Positions 56,525-64,000 of a stretch of DNA of 64,000 nt are shown in pieces. Every line of letters starts with the position of its first letter. The stretch's first letter is position 1. Origin of the DNA: Bacteroides sp. 519 (GTDB lineage: Bacteria > Bacteroidota > Bacteroidia > Bacteroidales > Bacteroidaceae). The position numbers and the translations under genes were made by a program. Below the pieces are notes generated by a model that worked only from the letters and a program-made list of their open reading frames with translations, was not told the DNA's origin and did no database searches. Where the stretch lies: NCBI RefSeq assembly GCF_010500955.1, contig NZ_QVMJ01000005.1, positions 33,703-97,702 of the forward strand, written 5' to 3'.

Positions 56525-56613
56525 GATTTTGGTTTATTACAGATAATAAATATGTGCTTTTTCAGGAAGCAATATTAAGAAAATAATCCGGTATTTAAGG
56601 AGATTGTTTGTAA

Positions 56614-57099
56614 TTAATGGGGTATGCTTTTGTTGCATATCAATGCCATCCCTAATCCGGCAAGTCCATTATCCAGACTTAAATCTTTTGAATAAATCAG
56701 ATGCTGTATCTTATGATTAACATATTCTTCCAGTTCTTTCATACTTACTTCTCTATCTAAACTAAAATGTTTTATGGGTATCTCTTCAATGGGGTATGGT
56801 ATAGATTCGTATATCTCTTCCAGAATATCTGGATCGGCATCTATATATTTGTTACTAATCAGGTAATTTATTCCTTGCACTATCTCATATAACTCATTCT
56901 CTGTTTGTGGTAGGTTCTCCCATATCATTTCAATTAGTCTATCAGCTGCTTCATGATAATGAAACGATCCGCCACTGCGTACATATTCATAAAAGAATAA
57001 AGCAATCCCCATTTTCCCTGTAAAAAGATCATTTTGACTAACTTGTTGTACGTTGATATACAAGGTGTTGGCTATTTGTTTTAATAGTGTATTACGCAT
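56614..57099 (-). CDS. LanC-like protein, short (second copy in the cluster)
   Basis: A 161-residue protein with the LanC-like toroid repeats LFTGKMGIALFFYEYVR near the start and SLDNGLAGLGMALI at the end; the middle repeat block is missing compared with the 234-residue copy at 60229. LanC enzymes of about 400 residues close lanthionine rings using a Cys-Cys-His zinc site, none of which is visible here. It may bind the peptide or be a decayed copy. Last gene of the peptide cluster, 10 bases after the GT2/GT-B gene. The 90 bases between it and GH43 hold nothing clear. Confidence 0.7.
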   Translation of the reverse strand: MRNTLLKQIANTLYINVQQVSQNDLFTGKMGIALFFYEYVRSGGSFHYHEAADRLIEMIWENLPQTENELYEIVQGINYLISNKYIDADPDILEEIYESIPYPIEEIPIKHFSLDREVSMKELEEYVNHKIQHLIYSKDLSLDNGLAGLGMALICNKSIPH

Positions 57100-57109
57100 T
57101 GGAATTAAA

Positions 57110-58957
57110 TTAGATTGATTTCGATTCTATTACTTTTCTGAAAAAAGAGATCAGTTCCGGTACATAATGATCGAAACTAAACTCAAATCGTTTGTCACGA
57201 ACATTCTTTTGAATCTCTTTTAAAGTAGATGTGTTGTGTAATTGTTGTGCCAAATCAATGAATGATTCAAAAAATATTCCCAGATTATCTTTTCTTAGTT
57301 TAGATTGCATAGCTACCAGATGTTCGCTATTGTTCATCTGGATCATTGGTAAGCCTGCGGCTGCCAATGTATTCATTCGGGCAGGGAGATTTAAATCGTC
57401 CCAATTGGCATTCATTAAAACCCCTTGGTTCTTACTTTTGAAACAATGCAACCATCCGGCATCATATTGCGAAAACTCTTTTACCCAATCTGTGGCTGTG
57501 CAGGTTGGATGAATATGATAATGATGTGGAGCTGTTTGTTTTGCAGCCATATTGTATTGCAGCCGTTTGTCGAAATAATTCTCATGATAGATATGGATAT
57601 GGATACCATTGTCGGCTAGTGTTTTTATATTCTTCATTCCAACACCCACAATTCTTCCTGGAACTACAGTATGTATTTCTCCATCCTGATCGGATAATTT
57701 GGTTGAGAAATTGTTGGTGAAATAATCTTTCTTTGGTAAATCACCATCCAGAATATAAGTAGGTTTTGAGGTTATAAGAAACTGTTCATACCAGTCTTTA
57801 CATTCTTCATTGATAAAAATTCTACCATCTGCCTGCTCATACATTTCAATCAGTTTTTCCCATTTGTTCATTAACATGGTGAGGTAAGGGCCTTCCTTGA
57901 AATGCCAAATAAAAGGAATTTTGCTGTTATTGCTTTTAAAAACATCATAAACCGTATCCAAGGCATCCCAATTGAGCAAGGCATAAATAATATCCGGTTT
58001 AACTCTTTCAATTTCATTGACCCGGTTTTCGAAAGATAAACTTTCTACATTTCCAAAAGCTAAAGGGCCAACTGTTGAGAAGGTTAAGCTGGGACGCTGT
58101 GTCCATATTGCGTATAACTTATGACCAGCTTCTTCAAGTGCATAAATTCTTTCGGCATTATAGGCTAAATCTCCTACTATCAGAATTTTCAGACCATCTT
58201 TTTGGGATGGAAATGATGTTCTGAAATCTTTGTATAACTCAAATTCATTGATTAACCTATGTTCGGATACTTTGAAATTCAAAGGCTCTTCTACCTGATA
58301 GTATTGATGATAAATGTATATACCGCCTCCTTCATTTTCATTGATTATTCTATGCCGCTGGTTGGAGTGATGAGTCCAGTTTGCCGTTGTTTGTGGTATA
58401 TAAACAAAATTCCCATATTTGGTTAGCTTGCACCAGTACATTTTAAAAAGATCATCAGAAACCCACTCCGATCTTTCAACCCATCTTTCATTGTTCTTTT
58501 TGTGGGCTGTTTGTACCAATTGCAAACAATAACCATTGAACACCCCGTTTGTATTTGCATTTTGATACTTTATATGTGTAGAATCTATGTTTTCTGCACT
58601 GGCATTGGTGTATGCTAAAACAATATCATCAGATTCGGTTAATTTATTTATAAGTGTTTCTAAATGATTGAAATAGAAGTAGTCATCAGATGGCAGATAA
58701 GCAATGTAATTATATCTGGCATGATCTATTCCTTTATTAAGGGCATATCCTAGTCCTTTGTTCTTTTCGTTTTTTAAAACCCTGATTTGTGGATGGTTTT
58801 GAAAGAAACGTATGCAATTTTCCGTATTATCCGTACTACCATCATTTACAATAATCAACTCCCAATTGGTATATGTTTGATTAATTAAACTTAAGATTGC
58901 TCTTTTTATGTAGCTTGCCTGATTATAGGTTGGCATTATCACAGAAATTCCGTTCAT
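57110..58957 (-). CDS. Fused glycosyltransferase: GT2 domain plus GT-B-like domain
   Basis: A 615-residue protein. Residues 1-230 are a GT2 domain (VIMPTYNQASYIKRAILSL, IVNDGSTDNT, PSDDYFYFNH with the DxD-type motif). Residues about 260-600 form a separate Rossmann-type GT-B-like region (LKILIVGDLAYNAERIYALE, GLPMIQMNNSEHL), like the CgeB or GT4 kind. Two sugar-transfer active sites in one chain suggest adding a disaccharide, perhaps to the peptides of this cluster. No membrane segment is seen. Confidence 0.8.
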   Translation of the reverse strand: MNGISVIMPTYNQASYIKRAILSLINQTYTNWELIIVNDGSTDNTENCIRFFQNHPQIRVLKNEKNKGLGYALNKGIDHARYNYIAYLPSDDYFYFNHLETLINKLTESDDIVLAYTNASAENIDSTHIKYQNANTNGVFNGYCLQLVQTAHKKNNERWVERSEWVSDDLFKMYWCKLTKYGNFVYIPQTTANWTHHSNQRHRIINENEGGGIYIYHQYYQVEEPLNFKVSEHRLINEFELYKDFRTSFPSQKDGLKILIVGDLAYNAERIYALEEAGHKLYAIWTQRPSLTFSTVGPLAFGNVESLSFENRVNEIERVKPDIIYALLNWDALDTVYDVFKSNNSKIPFIWHFKEGPYLTMLMNKWEKLIEMYEQADGRIFINEECKDWYEQFLITSKPTYILDGDLPKKDYFTNNFSTKLSDQDGEIHTVVPGRIVGVGMKNIKTLADNGIHIHIYHENYFDKRLQYNMAAKQTAPHHYHIHPTCTATDWVKEFSQYDAGWLHCFKSKNQGVLMNANWDDLNLPARMNTLAAAGLPMIQMNNSEHLVAMQSKLRKDNLGIFFESFIDLAQQLHNTSTLKEIQKNVRDKRFEFSFDHYVPELISFFRKVIESKSI

Positions 58958-59024
58958 AATATTTAAACTTAGATGTTAAAGTAGTTATCGCTTCGCTGGA
59001 AGTTAAAGGGAGTTAGAACTCCTT

Positions 59025-60254
59025 CTATTCCAAATTGTAAAGTTGTATCATTTTCTTTTTAAAAAGGTTGATTTCATAGTTTTCAAGGAAACGTTTCCTG
59101 GCATTACTTCCTAATTCCGTGGCAACAGCCGGATTGTTTAATACATATTCTATTTTTTCGGTTAGTAATTTGGTATCTATTCCTCGTACTCCTTTTTTGT
59201 TTCTGATGGGTATCTTTAATCCGGAAATAGTATCTTCAATGATTTCTGCCAGGCCTCCGGTGTTCGATGCAATAATAGGAAGCCCATGCATCATCATCTC
59301 TATAGCTACAAAACCAAATTCTTCGTGTGTAGAACATATTACTCCCAGATTGGCAATATTGTATAGTTCGTATAATTTCTTTTTATCCAATCGTCCGGTA
59401 AACGATACTTTTGTCCAGCAATCATTTATTTCGCTAATCCATTTATTAAAATCTCCTTCGCCTGCAATTAAAAGATGTGCATCCAGGTTGGTATTCAGTA
59501 CGTTTCTGAAAGCTTTCAATAGAAACGAAATTCCTTTTACTTCATCCAATCTGCCAGCAAAGATGATTATTGGACTATGTTCCGGAAGGAAGTATTTCTT
59601 TTTTATCTGTATCTTTTCCGTTTCGGACAATGGTTTGTAGCTATCTTTTAAAGCATTGTGTATTATCTGGCTGTGCTGAATGTTGGCATGAGCAGTATGT
59701 TGAAAGAAATCGCGGGTATGTTGGGCAACAAAGACTACCTTATCGCATTTCTCCATCATTTTCTTGTCTTCATTAATATCTTTCAGTATCTCCTTTTCGG
59801 AAACGGTCAGCTTAGTTTTCTTCTTATTCAATATTTCTTTCACAGCCTTTTCATTGCCCAGTAAAGAAAAGCTCCAGTTGGTGTAATGCGAAACCAGTAT
59901 GACTTTACATTTGAACATTTTCTTTAAATAATCTACCAGCAATGGATTGGTCATAAAGTTGAGATGAAAAATATTCAAAACATCTTCATCCTCTGCAATG
60001 TAATCTTTTAGTAGATAAGCTATGTTTCTGTAATAGTATTTTGCTTGTTTGATGGTAAAAGGTACTTGTGGTATGGTTATTTGGTTGTATCCATTCTCGC
60101 TACTGAAAGACAGTTCATTGCTATCTGCATGAATATAGATCACTTCAAAGTTGATGGTGTTTTTGAGGCAATGCACCAATTGCTCAATATATGTACCAAT
60201 GCCATATACAGCAGCCCGGCTGGCTCCGTTAAAGATGTAAACTCTTCTTTTCAT
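59025..60254 (-). CDS. GT4-family glycosyltransferase of the peptide cluster
   Basis: A 409-residue GT-B enzyme. The start FNGASRAAVYGIGTYIEQLV, the donor-site IIFAGRLDEVKGISFLLKAF and STHEEFGFVAIEMMMHGLPII with its E-x7-E pair are clear. From memory it resembles the glycosyltransferase group (TIGR04157) reported next to GG-leader peptides in Bacteroidetes; I could not check this. Its start overlaps the LanC-like gene by 26 bases, so they are co-translated. Confidence 0.85.
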   Translation of the reverse strand: MKRRVYIFNGASRAAVYGIGTYIEQLVHCLKNTINFEVIYIHADSNELSFSSENGYNQITIPQVPFTIKQAKYYYRNIAYLLKDYIAEDEDVLNIFHLNFMTNPLLVDYLKKMFKCKVILVSHYTNWSFSLLGNEKAVKEILNKKKTKLTVSEKEILKDINEDKKMMEKCDKVVFVAQHTRDFFQHTAHANIQHSQIIHNALKDSYKPLSETEKIQIKKKYFLPEHSPIIIFAGRLDEVKGISFLLKAFRNVLNTNLDAHLLIAGEGDFNKWISEINDCWTKVSFTGRLDKKKLYELYNIANLGVICSTHEEFGFVAIEMMMHGLPIIASNTGGLAEIIEDTISGLKIPIRNKKGVRGIDTKLLTEKIEYVLNNPAVATELGSNARKRFLENYEINLFKKKMIQLYNLE

Positions 60255-60933
60255 TGTTCAATAAAATATGTAATCCTATTCCGGCTATGCCATTATTTGT
60301 TAATCCGCGGGGAGATTCTGTATTTATCTTATCGGGTATTTTGTATTTATCTTTAAGAAAAACAGGTGTAAAATAAATAGCAGGTAGTGTTTCTTTCTGG
60401 AGAATCTTATGCAGGCCATCCAGAAGAAAAATTATTTCATCGTCTTTATCTTGAGAATTCAGTAAGCTGTTAAATAGATCCTGAATATAATCCTCGGGAA
60501 GAGAAAACCGGTTTCTGTTACCACAACGTGCAATGCAATAGTAGGCTACTCCTTTTAAGCCAGACTCTAAGGTATAGTCTGATATGCGCCTTACATCCCA
60601 TTCTATAATTTTTTGATCAAGCTCGGCTAATATTGCATCGGGATCGGATTCAACAAACCCCTGCCGAATGAGATATTCTATTGCCCAGGCAATACCGCAA
60701 AAGCCATCTTTGAAATTAATTGGATAGTCTAAATGCATTTCACTATATATTTCACGAATCAACTCTTCGGCGAATTTTGCAATAAGTTTACTCTTCTTGT
60801 ATCGCCCATAGTGACACAGAAAAATAACAATTCCCATTTTTCCATTCAATAATCCCGAGTTGTTATTGAAACTTGAGTTTATTAGTAAATAGCGGAAAAT
60901 GGTTTGAAGGAGTGCTTGTTTTTGTTGGTTCAT
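60229..60933 (-). CDS. LanC-like protein of the peptide cluster
   Basis: A 234-residue protein with several LanC-like alpha-toroid repeats: GLLNGKMGIVIFLCHYGR, FKDGFCGIAWAIEYLI, LESGLKGVAYY and LTNNGIAGIGLHILL. It is only about half the length of true LanC, and the catalytic zinc pattern (a Cys, then Cys-His about 45 residues later) is not evident. So ring closure is doubtful and a role as peptide-binding or scaffold protein is possible. It starts inside the stop of the propeller lipoprotein gene (four-base overlap). Confidence 0.75.
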   Translation of the reverse strand: MNQQKQALLQTIFRYLLINSSFNNNSGLLNGKMGIVIFLCHYGRYKKSKLIAKFAEELIREIYSEMHLDYPINFKDGFCGIAWAIEYLIRQGFVESDPDAILAELDQKIIEWDVRRISDYTLESGLKGVAYYCIARCGNRNRFSLPEDYIQDLFNSLLNSQDKDDEIIFLLDGLHKILQKETLPAIYFTPVFLKDKYKIPDKINTESPRGLTNNGIAGIGLHILLNNEKKSLHL

Positions 60934-62030
60934 TGTTCTTTTAATTTATACAAAACCATTACCGGATTTCCTTCTTCATCAATCGTTTCGGCTAACGCTC
61001 TTGATTCAGGAGTATTGGATGCCAAGAATTTCTCTTTAAGATCTTCGGGCCGCATAGAAGTTCCTAAGTATTGATACCCATTTATTTGTACAGAACGACT
61101 AAAGAACAAAGGAGCCCCCCCATCAATATCATTAACAATAGGTTTGTCTGTGTTTTTGAATGTTTTATTTTGTTTATCATAGATTGTTATATTAGAGGTC
61201 CACTCACCTGTCATGAAAGCCCACCTGAAAAAAATGAAACGATTTGTTTCAACTATACAATTCATCTTTAAGCATCCATCCCGATTACTTTCATTTTGTG
61301 GAGTTAAACGATATCTACCATTGCCAAATACACCGAACGCATCCACTCCGGATTTATTAATACGATAAATAGTATCACTATACATATTCCAATAGATGGA
61401 TGAGTTATTATAATCTGTAGGACTCCAAATATAATTTGCACCTGAACTACTTTCAAAAAAGAGGTTCTCGTCTTTTTTTGAAGAGACCCATTTCCCTTTT
61501 TCATCAATCACAAGCCATAAATCTGGTTGTGAGGGGGCATAGGATGAAATATCTTTAAAAAAATAGAACTGATTATTGTATTGCCGAAAAACGTTAGGTA
61601 TACTTAGTGATACTTTTGCTTTAATACGATTTAAAAAATTACCATCAAAATCATAAGTTAGTATTATATCCTCATAAGTATGGATAAAAAGTTTTTCTCC
61701 TGACTCGCTTTTTGTTATCTGATAGTCTTGATTATATTCCATTGGTCCTTGTCCAATGCCTCCAATCTGTTGAATAAACCTCCCTGTTCTATCATATTTC
61801 AATATTCCAAGATTGGTTTTTAAAAATATGAAATCATCTGTTAATACAGTTCCGTCAAAGCCTGCAAATATTTTAGTAGAGTCAAACTGAATATAGGTAA
61901 TACTTTCAACAAAATCTGATAGTTTGAACTCATGGGTTGCTTTTTGTGGTTCAAATATCAGGATGTTGCTTTCTGGTTTCTCTTGCTTGCAAGAAACAAG
62001 AAGGAGGATAAGGATTAAAAGTGGCCTCAT
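60930..62030 (-). CDS. Six-bladed beta-propeller lipoprotein (copy 1)
   Basis: A 366-residue lipoprotein (LVSC, Cys14). After a linker, blades are visible as repeated FIFLKTNLGILKYDRTGRFIQQIG and ILTYDFDGNFLNRI motifs, matching the six-bladed propeller family common in Bacteroidales (DUF5128-like, from memory). Its N-terminal 45 residues after the cysteine are the same as in copy 2 (62476). It follows precursor peptide 1 and precedes the modification genes. Role unknown: immunity, capture or display of the peptide are options. Confidence 0.8.
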   Translation of the reverse strand: MRPLLILILLLVSCKQEKPESNILIFEPQKATHEFKLSDFVESITYIQFDSTKIFAGFDGTVLTDDFIFLKTNLGILKYDRTGRFIQQIGGIGQGPMEYNQDYQITKSESGEKLFIHTYEDIILTYDFDGNFLNRIKAKVSLSIPNVFRQYNNQFYFFKDISSYAPSQPDLWLVIDEKGKWVSSKKDENLFFESSSGANYIWSPTDYNNSSIYWNMYSDTIYRINKSGVDAFGVFGNGRYRLTPQNESNRDGCLKMNCIVETNRFIFFRWAFMTGEWTSNITIYDKQNKTFKNTDKPIVNDIDGGAPLFFSRSVQINGYQYLGTSMRPEDLKEKFLASNTPESRALAETIDEEGNPVMVLYKLKEQ

Positions 62031-62064
62031 TAGAATATGGTTATTAAATACTATTTTTATTAAA

Positions 62065-62104
62065 AACCAGAGGTAGGTCTAAAAAAATCACCTACTCTCT
62101 AGTT
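62065..62104 (-). promoter_or_regulatory. Hairpin between precursor peptide 1 and lipoprotein 1
   Basis: AACCAGAGGTAGGT (62065-62078) pairs with ACCTACTCTCTAGTT (62090-62104) with a small bulge. The same hairpin follows peptide 2 at 63616. It could reduce read-through or protect the peptide mRNA, giving more peptide than downstream protein. Confidence 0.6.
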
Positions 62105-62115
62105 ATTTAAATAGG

Positions 62116-62388
62116 CTATTCGCAATTAATCGTGATATTTTCTAGTTCCTTTTCACCAAAACCACTACCTCCCAAATTGCCTTTAATCTTGCTTTTTGCT
62201 TCATTAGAAGTAGAAGCACATATATCCCCTTTGGTGTTAGCCCCACTTGGGAACGAAGTATAGCAAGTATACAAGTATTGACCACTTCCACACCATGAAG
62301 AGACACTTGCCCCTCCCCTGATCTGCTTCATATCAGAATCACTCAATTGATCCTGATTCTTCTTTAACGAAATCTTTTTTAATTTCAT
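62116..62388 (-). CDS. GG-leader precursor peptide 1, four-cysteine core
   Basis: A 90-residue peptide. The 26-residue leader starts MKLKKISLKKNQDQLSDSDM and ends in GG, typical of precursors cleaved by C39 peptidase transporters and of the Bacteroidales natural-product precursor family (TIGR04149-like, from memory). The 64-residue core has cysteines at core positions 7, 16, 31 and 63, many Ser/Thr residues, and several glycines (GGSGFG). No rSAM or dehydratase gene is seen in the window, so the modification is unknown; disulfides, thioether bridges or glycosylation are possible. The 87 bases upstream (62389-62475) are the start region and show only a weak promoter. Confidence 0.85.
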   Translation of the reverse strand: MKLKKISLKKNQDQLSDSDMKQIRGGASVSSWCGSGQYLYTCYTSFPSGANTKGDICASTSNEAKSKIKGNLGGSGFGEKELENITINCE

Positions 62389-62406
62389 AAGAATAAATGA
62401 TTTAAT
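62308..62406. repeat. 99-bp leader block identical to 63902-64000, copy 1
   Basis: Every base of 62308-62406 matches 63902-64000. It covers the leader codons of the two peptides, their start codons and about 18 bases upstream. The copies diverge right after the GG codons. Confidence 0.95.
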
Positions 62407-62475
62407 TAATTTGTTGTTTTTAATATCACAAAGCTTTGTTAACTTCCTGTTGCCTACAAATATTACAACAGTTTA

Positions 62476-63576
62476 CTATTCTTTTAATTTATACAAAACC
62501 ATTATTGGATTTCCTTCCTCATCAATCGTTTCGGCTAATGCTCTTGATTCAGGAGTATCGGATGCTAAGAATGCTTCTATGAGTTTTTCAGGATATATAT
62601 AAGTTTCCAAATATTGATTTCCATCTATCTGCACAGAACGACGAAAACGCAAAGGAATACCTCCATCAATATCATTAATTATAGGTTTATCTGTGTTTTT
62701 AAATATCTTACTTTGTTTATCATAGATTGTTTTATTGTCGGTCCATTTGCCTGTCATTAAAAACCAATCAAAAAGAATAAAACGATTCGTTTCAACTATG
62801 CAATTCATTTTTAAACATCCCTCCGGATTGCCTCCGTTTTGTGGAGTTAAACGATATTTACCATTGCCAAATACACCGAACACATCCACTCCGGATTTGC
62901 TAATGCGATAAATAGTATCATTATACATATTCCAATAGATGGACGAATTATTATAATCAGTAGGGCTCCAAGTGGGACGATCTCCAAAGTCATTATCAAA
63001 AAAAAGGTTTTCATCTTTCTTCGAAGATACCCATTCCCCGTTTTCATTAATTATAATCCATAAATCAGGTTGCGAGATTCCTGAACTTATATATTTAAAG
63101 AAATAGAAATGGTTATTGTATTGGCGAAGGCACTGACAAATATCTAGAGGAACTTCCAATTTAATACGATTTAAAAAATTGCCTTTAAAATCATAGATTA
63201 ATATTGATTCTGGATAACTATAAATGAATAGTTTTTCTTCGAATTCACTTTTTGTAATCTGATAATATTGGCCATATTCCATAGGTCCCTCTCCAATACC
63301 TCCGATCTCTTGAATAAATTCTCCTTTTTTGTTATATTTGAATATTCCAATATTGGTTCCTAGAAATATAAATTTATCTGTAATTACTGCCCTTTCATCA
63401 AAGCCTGCAAATATTTTAGTAGAATCAAACTGAATATAGGTAATACTTTCAACAAAATCTGAAAGTTTGAACTCATGGGTAGCTTTTTGTGGTTCAAATA
63501 TTAGGATGTTGCTTTCTGGTTTCTCTTGTTTGCAAGAAACAAGAAGGAGGATAAGGATTGGGAGGAGTTGTTTCAT
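62476..63576 (-). CDS. Six-bladed beta-propeller lipoprotein (copy 2)
   Basis: A 366-residue paralogue of the protein at 60930 (LVSC, Cys15). The first part (from CKQEKPES to about residue 60) and the last 30 residues are nearly the same as in copy 1, while the middle differs in many places. This mosaic matches the peptides, whose leaders are the same and cores differ, so the variable propeller centre may contact the variable core. It follows peptide 2. Confidence 0.8.
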   Translation of the reverse strand: MKQLLPILILLLVSCKQEKPESNILIFEPQKATHEFKLSDFVESITYIQFDSTKIFAGFDERAVITDKFIFLGTNIGIFKYNKKGEFIQEIGGIGEGPMEYGQYYQITKSEFEEKLFIYSYPESILIYDFKGNFLNRIKLEVPLDICQCLRQYNNHFYFFKYISSGISQPDLWIIINENGEWVSSKKDENLFFDNDFGDRPTWSPTDYNNSSIYWNMYNDTIYRISKSGVDVFGVFGNGKYRLTPQNGGNPEGCLKMNCIVETNRFILFDWFLMTGKWTDNKTIYDKQSKIFKNTDKPIINDIDGGIPLRFRRSVQIDGNQYLETYIYPEKLIEAFLASDTPESRALAETIDEEGNPIMVLYKLKE

Positions 63577-63615
63577 TTAAAATAAGTTATTTGAAGATAA
63601 TTTCTTTCTTATAAT

Positions 63616-63654
63616 AACCAGAGGTAGGTCTATATATTTCACCTACTCTCTGGT
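63616..63654 (-). promoter_or_regulatory. Hairpin between precursor peptide 2 and lipoprotein 2
   Basis: AACCAGAGGTAGGT (63616-63629) pairs with ACCTACTCTCTGGT (63641-63654); the loop differs from the hairpin at 62065 while the stem is kept. No strong U-tract follows on the transcribed strand, so it is not a classic terminator. Confidence 0.6.
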
Positions 63655-63694
63655 AATTTCATATTATTGATATTACTCAATAACAAATTTCATA

Positions 63695-63982
63695 TTAGTC
63701 GCATTTTATGTTAATCTTATTAAATTCTTCATGTTCAAAGCCGCTACCAAGCAAAGATTGCATAGCTTTAGCTTTAGCATTATTAGAATCGGTAGCACAT
63801 ACATTTCCTGTTGATTTGGTTCCACCAGGAAATGTAGTGTAACAAGTATATAAATACTCAAAACTGCTGCCACCATTGGCACCACATAACGAAGAGGTAT
63901 GTGCCCCTCCCCTGATCTGCTTCATATCAGAATCACTCAATTGATCCTGATTCTTCTTTAACGAAATCTTTTTTAATTTCAT
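63695..63982 (-). CDS. GG-leader precursor peptide 2, four-cysteine core
   Basis: A 95-residue peptide with the same 26-residue leader as peptide 1. The 69-residue core has cysteines at core positions 7, 21, 36 and 68; the second-to-third (15) and third-to-fourth (32) spacings equal those of peptide 1, and only the first interval is longer by five. Shared core blocks are YLYTCYT, then FP-x-G, and GSGF. It is the most upstream gene seen; the cluster may go on beyond the window. Confidence 0.85.
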   Translation of the reverse strand: MKLKKISLKKNQDQLSDSDMKQIRGGAHTSSLCGANGGSSFEYLYTCYTTFPGGTKSTGNVCATDSNNAKAKAMQSLLGSGFEHEEFNKINIKCD

Positions 63983-64000
63983 AAGAATAAATGATTTAAT
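63902..64000. repeat. 99-bp leader block identical to 62308-62406, copy 2
   Basis: Identical to copy 1 up to the last base of the window, so the full length of the identity is unknown. Confidence 0.95.

Noticed and set aside
57110..60254. Glycosyltransferases at 57-60 kb as part of the capsule locus
   Set aside because: They lie 14 kb away, on the other strand, and overlap or adjoin LanC-like and peptide genes.
60229..60933. Functional lanthionine synthetase LanC
   Set aside because: Too short and without a visible zinc site; kept only as LanC-like.

Overview
The window is a piece of a Bacteroidales chromosome. The evidence is Bacteroidetes-type promoters (TTTG or TTG, about 20 bases, TAnnTTTG), a UpxY-type antiterminator leading a capsule locus, a complex I operon with fused nuoCD and no nuoEFG, a XusABC-like iron operon, and GG-leader peptide genes of the Bacteroidales type. 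The genus cannot be fixed from the sequence alone.

Layout. 1-7.9 kb: 3' part of a Clp-like/M41 protease, a metallo-beta-lactamase-fold lipoprotein, an LptD-like outer-membrane protein, an HD hydrolase, a NamZ-like muramidase and a small unknown protein. 8.0-18.6 kb: nuoA-B-CD-H-I-J-K-L-M-N, a complex I without its NADH-oxidising module. 18.7-22.0 kb: a BASS-family transporter and a BtuB-like TonB receptor. 22.1-43.1 kb: a capsule/exopolysaccharide locus (upxY, a WecA/MraY-like initiating transferase, Wza, Wzc, a Wzx-like flippase, a pyruvyltransferase-like protein, two fucosyltransferase-like enzymes of different families, a Wzy-like protein, four GT4 and one GT2 transferases, an acyltransferase, gmd and two YjbH-like proteins). 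Its serotype-specific core (about 28.4-39.3 kb) is clearly more AT-rich than its flanks. 43.4-46.0 kb: a lipoprotein, a small beta-barrel protein and a HAD hydrolase. 46.7-51.7 kb: xusA-xusB-xusC-like genes for siderophore-iron uptake. 51.8-56.5 kb: an AAA/PD-(D/E)XK protein, a BNR-4 propeller protein and a GH43 enzyme. 56.6-64.0 kb, all on the minus strand and cut by the window edge: a peptide natural-product-type cluster with two GG-leader precursors, each followed by a propeller lipoprotein, then LanC-like protein, GT4, fused GT2/GT-B protein and a second LanC-like protein.

Two things stand out. First, the peptide cluster at the right end: both precursors share a leader identical at the DNA level over 99 bases, while their four-cysteine cores have diverged but keep two cysteine spacings exactly. 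Neighbouring genes suggest a glycosylated or otherwise modified secreted peptide; no transporter, C39 peptidase, dehydratase or radical SAM enzyme is inside the window. Second, the spaces between genes are full of large inverted repeats whose arms are built of short repeated words that differ from site to site, often around a shared ATGCCGCATGG core. Every non-overlapping gap of the nuo operon has one. Two further arrays of dyads spaced 22-23 bp apart (7.2 kb and 24.7 kb) and a possible invertible capsule promoter (22.1-22.3 kb) add to the non-coding structure.

No tRNA, rRNA, CRISPR array or insertion-sequence transposase was recognised. Family names come from recognising motifs by eye; no database search was run.
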